From CAJXOW01 sp964421495 (GTDB taxonomy: Bacteria > Bacteroidota > Rhodothermia > Balneolales > Balneolaceae), in NCBI GenBank assembly GCA_964421495.1, contig CAYQXO010000045.1, forward strand, positions 1 through 18,753: a DNA stretch of 18,753 bases, given 5' to 3'. Under the pieces are notes generated by a model. That model ran no database searches, had not been told where the DNA came from, and saw only the letters and a list, made by a program, of their open reading frames with translations. A program made the position numbers and the translations under genes. This document shows positions 14,163 through 18,753 of the stretch, one piece after another (the first letter of the stretch is position 1; each line of letters begins with the position of its first letter).

Positions 14163-15995
14163 ATGTCTTCATCACCCCGGCATATTCTACAATCGGTTTT
14201 CGGTCATGACGATTTCCGCGCCAACCAGCGCGAGATCATCGATCACGTACTGGATGGAAATGATGCCATTGTGATAATGCCGACGGGTGGAGGGAAATCG
14301 ATCTGCTACCAGATCCCGGCCCTGATTTTCGAGGGACTCACGATTGTGGTATCCCCCTTGATCTCCCTGATGCAGGACCAGGTTGAACAGCTTCGATCGC
14401 TGGACGTGGACGCCCTTTACCTGAACAGCTCGCTGCCGTCGGAGACCTACCGGCAGCACCTCGGCAAACTGCGGAACGACCCGCCCGATCTGCTGTATAT
14501 GGCCCCGGAAACCCTTATGAAGTCCACTATCCGCGACATCCTCGACGATCTTCAGATCGACTGCATCACCATCGACGAGGCGCACTGCATCTCTGAGTGG
14601 GGACACGATTTCCGGCCGGAATACCGCCAGTTGCACAAGATCCACCAGTCGCACGAAAACAGCGTTTTGATGGCCCTCACGGCCACGGCAACGCCGAGGG
14701 TCCGCGAAGACATCAAACAGACCCTGCACCTGGAGGATGCCGAGACATTTACCGCCAGTTTCGACCGACCCAACCTGTACCTCGAAGTCAATCCCAAAGA
14801 GGATCCGCTGGAGCAAACCCTCGACCTGCTGGAGGACCACCCGGAGGATTCGGGGATTATCTACTGCTTCTCTCGCCGCCAGGTCGACGAGCTCAGCGAC
14901 CAACTGCGTAAAGAAGGGTACAGCGTCCTTCCTTACCACGCGGGCTTGGCGGAATCCACCCGAAATGAAAACCAGGAGGCGTTTGTCCGCGATGAGGTGG
15001 ACATCATCGTGGCCACTATTGCCTTTGGGATGGGCATCGACAAGCCGGATGTCCGGTTTATCGTCCACTACGACCTGCCCAAAAGCATCGAGGCGTATTA
15101 CCAGCAAATCGGTCGGGCGGGCCGTGACGGAAATCCCTCTCACTGCCTTCTTCTTTTTAGTTACAGCGATATTCATAAAATAAAATATATCATCAACAGC
15201 AAAGCGGACGAGCAGCAGCGAAAAGTAGCCGACACGCACCTGACCCGCCTGCTTCAGTATATTGAAAGCGGAGATTGTCGTCGAAGGCAACTGCTTTCCT
15301 ATTTCGGGGAAGACTACCCGCACGAGACCTGCGACTATTGCGATATATGTACCGAGGATCGCCAGCAGGGAGCCGATGTCACAGTACCCGCCCAGAAATT
15401 TCTTTCGACCGCCATCCGCACCGATCAGATTTTCGGGGCCAAACATTTGATCGACGTGCTCCGGGGAGCCCGCACCAAAAAAATCCTTCGCCACAAGCAC
15501 GACAAGCTCTCCGTCTACGGCATCGGGACCGAGTACACTATCCGGGAATGGTGGAAACTGTTTCAACTGCTCCAGCAACGGGGCTACCTGCACCGCGATC
15601 CCGAACACGGAAGTTTGATCGTCGACAGCAGTGCACGTCCCCTGCTACAGGGAGAAAAATCCATTTTCGGGGATCTTGAATTTGAAACCCGCGGCAACGG
15701 GCAGTCCGACAAGCAAGCCTCGCAGCCCTCCACCTTCGAACTGGACTATGATACGCAGCTCTTTAACCGGCTGCGCAAAAAACGCAACGAAATGGCCCGG
15801 CAAAACGGTGACCCGCCCTATGTAATCTGCTCCAACCGGTCGCTCAAGGAAATGGCCGCCTACCATCCCCAATCCGAGGAAGCCCTCATGGAAATACACG
15901 GCATGGGATCCAGCCGCTGCGAGCAATACGGGGAGACCCTGCTGAAAATCATCCGAAATCATACGGGCGCTGCAACAAAATCATCGAAAAGTTAA
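14163..15995 (+). CDS. recQ: ATP-dependent DNA helicase RecQ
   Basis: A 610-residue RecQ helicase that unwinds DNA 3' to 5' in recombination and repair. Motif 0 FRANQREII, Walker A TGGGKS at 41-46, DEAH at 138-141 with the RecQ aromatic-rich loop CISEWGHDFRPEY, motif III ALTATATP, and motif VI QQIGRAGRDG at 314-323 are present. Zinc-binding Cys372, Cys390, Cys393 and Cys396 mark the RQC zinc part, then a winged helix, and an HRDC domain at about 533-605 with the typical IHGMGSSRCEQYG. The length equals full bacterial RecQ with one HRDC. It lies 143 bp after carB with no functional link, and may have its own promoter. Start ATG 14163 gives the expected N-terminus. Nothing odd was found. Confidence 0.97.
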   Translation: MSSSPRHILQSVFGHDDFRANQREIIDHVLDGNDAIVIMPTGGGKSICYQIPALIFEGLTIVVSPLISLMQDQVEQLRSLDVDALYLNSSLPSETYRQHLGKLRNDPPDLLYMAPETLMKSTIRDILDDLQIDCITIDEAHCISEWGHDFRPEYRQLHKIHQSHENSVLMALTATATPRVREDIKQTLHLEDAETFTASFDRPNLYLEVNPKEDPLEQTLDLLEDHPEDSGIIYCFSRRQVDELSDQLRKEGYSVLPYHAGLAESTRNENQEAFVRDEVDIIVATIAFGMGIDKPDVRFIVHYDLPKSIEAYYQQIGRAGRDGNPSHCLLLFSYSDIHKIKYIINSKADEQQRKVADTHLTRLLQYIESGDCRRRQLLSYFGEDYPHETCDYCDICTEDRQQGADVTVPAQKFLSTAIRTDQIFGAKHLIDVLRGARTKKILRHKHDKLSVYGIGTEYTIREWWKLFQLLQQRGYLHRDPEHGSLIVDSSARPLLQGEKSIFGDLEFETRGNGQSDKQASQPSTFELDYDTQLFNRLRKKRNEMARQNGDPPYVICSNRSLKEMAAYHPQSEEALMEIHGMGSSRCEQYGETLLKIIRNHTGAATKSSKS

Positions 15996-16046
15996 ACTGC
16001 CATTCATTTCTGCCGCCAACTCATAAAAATCCGATTGCTAACGCTC

Positions 16047-16133
16047 GGTGCGCTAACGCGGGTGACACTTCCCTCTGAACTCACAAAGAAATTTGAGCTA
16101 GCGCACCATATAAACATGAGGAAATTTCTTTGT
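16047..16133. promoter_or_regulatory. fold-prone spacer before the patatin gene
   Basis: A perfect 12-bp inverted repeat ACAAAGAAATTT / AAATTTCTTTGT (16083-16094, 16122-16133) encloses TAGCGCACC (16099-16107). That segment is itself complementary to GGTGCGCTA at 16047-16055. The loop could thus pair outside its own hairpin, as in a pseudoknot or a switch. The hairpin may be the recQ terminator or a leader element of the next gene; there is no T run after it. Confidence 0.4.
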
Positions 16134-16210
16134 AAGCCTTCCCTCCTGTATATTAAAATTATTAGGCTACCTAATTTTATCATCAATCGATATTCGCTAA
16201 GTTAGGCCCT

Positions 16211-18484
16211 ATGATTACATCAATCCGCAACACTTTACCGGGGATTCTGGTTGCCATCTTTATTTTGTTTACCTCCCTGCAGGCATCCGTGCCTGCAATT
16301 CAGCAACTGGCTGACACCACGCGAGAACCGGTCAAGCTCAATTCCGATTCGCTCAACGCTTCTATCCACCCGGATTCCCTGGCCAATCTGGAAGACTCCC
16401 TCAAGATAGGCCTGGCTTTAAGCGGTGGAGGGGCGCGGGGCCTCGCCCATATCGGGGTGCTCAGGGAACTGGAAAAACACGGGTTGAAAATTGATTATAT
16501 AGCCGGCAGCAGCATGGGAAGTATCATTGGCGGGCTTTATGCGATGGGGTATTCGGCGGATCAACTGGTTGAACTTGAGAAATCACTCAACTGGGATCGT
16601 CTTTTCAACGAAAACGTAAAAAGGTCAAGTCGGTCCATGCACGAGCGTTTGTTGAACGAAAGTTTTCAGGTCTCCCTGCCGATAGATCAGCAAGGCATTC
16701 ATCTTCCCGAAGGACTGATTACAGGTCAAAACATTCACAATCTGTTAAGTCGCCTTTGCTGGCCCTATCACGAGGTCAGCAACTTTTCCAACCTGCCGAT
16801 TCCGTTTGCCGCCACCGCCACCAATCTTGCCAACGGCGATCTGGTTGTTCTGGATCACGGCTATCTGCCCGACGCCCTGCGAGCCAGCATGGGCATCCCA
16901 ACCATTTTCACTCCCTACCGGATCGACGACAAGATTTTGATTGACGGGGGCGTGGCCCGCAGCATACCGGCCTCTGAAGTTCGCGAGATGGGAGCCGATT
17001 TCATTATCTCCGTCAATGTCACCAAACAGCTAAAACCGGTCGACAGCCTCCGATCCCTGACTTCCATAATGAACCAGGTCATCAATATACGAGACAACCG
17101 GGACTTTCAACGTCAACTGGAGTTCACGGATCTCCTTATCGAGCCGGAAGTTGTCAAATTCTCGATCAGTGACTTTAAACATGCCGATGAATTAATTGAA
17201 TTGGGGCAAGCCGCCACCCGTCCCCACGGCAAAATATTACAGCGACTGCCAGAGGATACCGTCCGGGATCGAAAAACCCAAGACAAGCCCGGCACTCCCG
17301 CCATGAATGCGCGCAGGTTCAGCGAACTGGAAATCCGCGGCCTGCAGGATCTCTCCCGGGAACTCGTAATGCAAACATTCGACCTGTCTCTTCCCAAGGA
17401 CCTCCGTCACTCTGATATCAAAAACGCTATTGACGAACTCTATAATACCCAGCTTTTCAGCCTGGTAACCTATCGGACCCAACCCCTTCCAAACGGTACT
17501 CACAAACTGATCCTGAATATTTCTGAAAAAAACCAGGATCAATTTAAACTGGGCGTTCGCTACGATACCGATACGCAGGTATCCCTTATCTCACAATTCT
17601 CATTCCGGAATCTTTTTCACGACGGATCGCTTGTCCGCCTGGAAGCGCGGCTGGGCGAAATCACTTCCATTACCGGAGAGTATACCGTATTCCGGGGACT
17701 CAGACCGCGCATGGGTATTCGTTCGCTGGTTAACTACCAACGTAATAGCCTAACCTGGCATCATAACGGCAATCAAGTCACCCCGTTTGTCAGCCACCAC
17801 ATCACGGCAGAAGTGAGTACCGGTAATTTCTTTTCAAGCAAATTGCTTATGTCCGGGGGAATCCGGAAGGAACTATTATACCTGGACCACACCTCCAACC
17901 TCCCTTTTTCCCGGAACAGAAGTTATCACACCTTATTTGGTCGCGTGTGGTATGACACGTTCGACCACCTCACTTTTCCCAGCGAGGGACAAATGATGCT
18001 GGGCGAAATTACGTATTCCGACGATATTTTCTACAGTCCCCTGGACTATAGTCAACAGCATTTTTACTGGTCGGCCGCTATCCCGATTTTACACAACCTT
18101 ACGGTAAAACCTGAATTCCGTCTGGGCCGAACCACGGGAAGCCAACTCCCTGCATCCGAGTGGTTTTACCTGCAGCGAATGGATCCCCTGTTGGGATACC
18201 TCCGATTTATGGGATACCGGAATCGTGAAGTCCACGGACGCAATTTGCAATTGGCGGGATTGGGCGTACAGTGGGAAATTGCGGAAAACAAATTCATAAA
18301 ACTGCAATCACAAATCGGCAACACGTTCAGTCACTGGCCGTGGGACCCCTGGAATCACCCGCTCAAGCGCGGCGTCGGACTGAGTGTTGGGGCCAAAACC
18401 TTTGCAGGTCCGCTGGAATTGACCGTATCGGGCAGCCAACACCATCCCCTCCTGATTTTCTTTCAGATGGGGTATAGTTTTTAA
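16211..18484 (+). CDS. patatin-like phospholipase fused to POTRA and outer-membrane barrel
   Basis: A 757-residue outer-membrane protein with an N-terminal signal peptide (about residues 1-25). The patatin domain has the oxyanion loop SGGGARG at 71-77, nucleophile elbow GSSMG at 99-103 (Ser101) and DGG at 245-247 (catalytic Asp245), so the Ser-Asp dyad is intact and lipid acyl hydrolase activity is expected. About 369-440 form a POTRA-like domain (FSELEIRGL ... LILNISEK). From about 443 to the end is a BamA/Omp85-type barrel with alternating strands and C-terminal MGYSF. The architecture matches PlpD-like proteins (type Vd), common in Bacteroidota. Whether the patatin part is released or stays on the surface or in the periplasm is unknown. 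It stands apart from recQ by 215 bp. Confidence 0.93.
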   Translation: MITSIRNTLPGILVAIFILFTSLQASVPAIQQLADTTREPVKLNSDSLNASIHPDSLANLEDSLKIGLALSGGGARGLAHIGVLRELEKHGLKIDYIAGSSMGSIIGGLYAMGYSADQLVELEKSLNWDRLFNENVKRSSRSMHERLLNESFQVSLPIDQQGIHLPEGLITGQNIHNLLSRLCWPYHEVSNFSNLPIPFAATATNLANGDLVVLDHGYLPDALRASMGIPTIFTPYRIDDKILIDGGVARSIPASEVREMGADFIISVNVTKQLKPVDSLRSLTSIMNQVINIRDNRDFQRQLEFTDLLIEPEVVKFSISDFKHADELIELGQAATRPHGKILQRLPEDTVRDRKTQDKPGTPAMNARRFSELEIRGLQDLSRELVMQTFDLSLPKDLRHSDIKNAIDELYNTQLFSLVTYRTQPLPNGTHKLILNISEKNQDQFKLGVRYDTDTQVSLISQFSFRNLFHDGSLVRLEARLGEITSITGEYTVFRGLRPRMGIRSLVNYQRNSLTWHHNGNQVTPFVSHHITAEVSTGNFFSSKLLMSGGIRKELLYLDHTSNLPFSRNRSYHTLFGRVWYDTFDHLTFPSEGQMMLGEITYSDDIFYSPLDYSQQHFYWSAAIPILHNLTVKPEFRLGRTTGSQLPASEWFYLQRMDPLLGYLRFMGYRNREVHGRNLQLAGLGVQWEIAENKFIKLQSQIGNTFSHWPWDPWNHPLKRGVGLSVGAKTFAGPLELTVSGSQHHPLLIFFQMGYSF

Positions 18485-18753
18485 ATAGACCGGAATCCGA
18501 CAATTTGCCATTTAAAAACCTCTTCGTTGGTACAAACAAAAAAGAATTATATTTCAAATTTCCCGCAAGAATCGTTCTTTTATTATGGTGTGCATTGAAA
18601 ATGAGTCATTAGTTTTGTAGTTATTGTCGATAGATTTAACATCTTTAACAGCACCCGGGAGAAGCGGGGCGGCCGGGCGTTCCGAGAACTAAAAATTTTT
18701 CGAACGGATCCCGTTAAACGCCGCAGTGTATGAATTTACTAATTACTAAAGCC
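18485..18753. other. window end without a gene
   Basis: AT-rich sequence with one GC-rich, fold-prone patch near 18650-18685. No coding region, terminator or RNA gene could be assigned; a gene beginning beyond the window could have its leader here. Confidence 0.4.

Noticed and set aside
14187..15608. Long minus-strand open frame within recQ
   Set aside because: Shadow of recQ, whose motifs are all intact in the sense frame.
8436..18705. The 13-base string AACTAAAAATTTT occurs near 8437 and near 18688
   Set aside because: It is short and AT-rich with diverging flanks; chance is the simplest explanation.

Overview
The window reads as a chromosomal segment of a Bacteroidota/Rhodothermota-type bacterium, most likely near Balneolales or Rhodothermales. 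Two genes end in the type IX secretion (T9SS) sorting domain with the NYPNPFNPTT motif typical of that group. Other features fit: a large CPSase subunit with no C-terminal allosteric domain, start sites mostly without strong Shine-Dalgarno sequences, and many secreted or outer-membrane products. The genus is inference. Two N runs (2302-2311 and 5589-5688) mark assembly gaps, so local order there should be treated with care.

Layout. (1) 1-1598: a DUF58 gene on the minus strand, with AT-rich gene-free sequence to its left and right and a strong hairpin at 1535-1563. (2) 1599-8103: an AT-rich accessory region. It holds two copies of a minus-strand module: an AraC-type helix-turn-helix coding region, an almost identical 106-bp spacer, a paralogous lipoprotein gene, then a truncated secreted-protein gene. 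Copy 1 (3311 down to 1599) keeps only a frameshifted AraC tail, and its downstream gene has lost its 5' end. Copy 2 (7124 down to 5802) has a small AraC protein whose frame is broken at a 12-G tract, and its downstream gene has lost its 3' end. Beside each copy, on the plus strand, lies a gene for an exported protein: a T9SS-sorted protein at 3454-4956 and a small beta-barrel at 7411-8103. (3) 5495-5801: a truncated second copy of the first third of the guanidine-modifying-enzyme gene found intact at 8474-9364. It abuts the truncated secreted-protein gene tail to tail.

(4) 8474-14019: arginine/pyrimidine-related genes. These are a DDAH/arginine-deiminase-like hydrolase, then carA and carB. 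Two related palindromic intergenic elements flank carA, and the second provides the last codons and stop of carA. The carA leader has a promoter-like sequence, a 16-codon ORF with a good ribosome site and a textbook terminator 44 bp before carA, which together suggest attenuation. (5) 14163-18484: recQ, then a patatin-like phospholipase fused to a POTRA and an outer-membrane barrel, with an RNA-structure-prone spacer between them. From 18485 to the end no gene is seen.

The core genes (carA, carB, recQ) look intact and ordinary. The most unusual material is the duplicated AraC/lipoprotein module, whose noncoding spacer is better conserved than its protein, and the palindromic elements around carA. 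No tRNA, rRNA, CRISPR array or insertion sequence was recognised.
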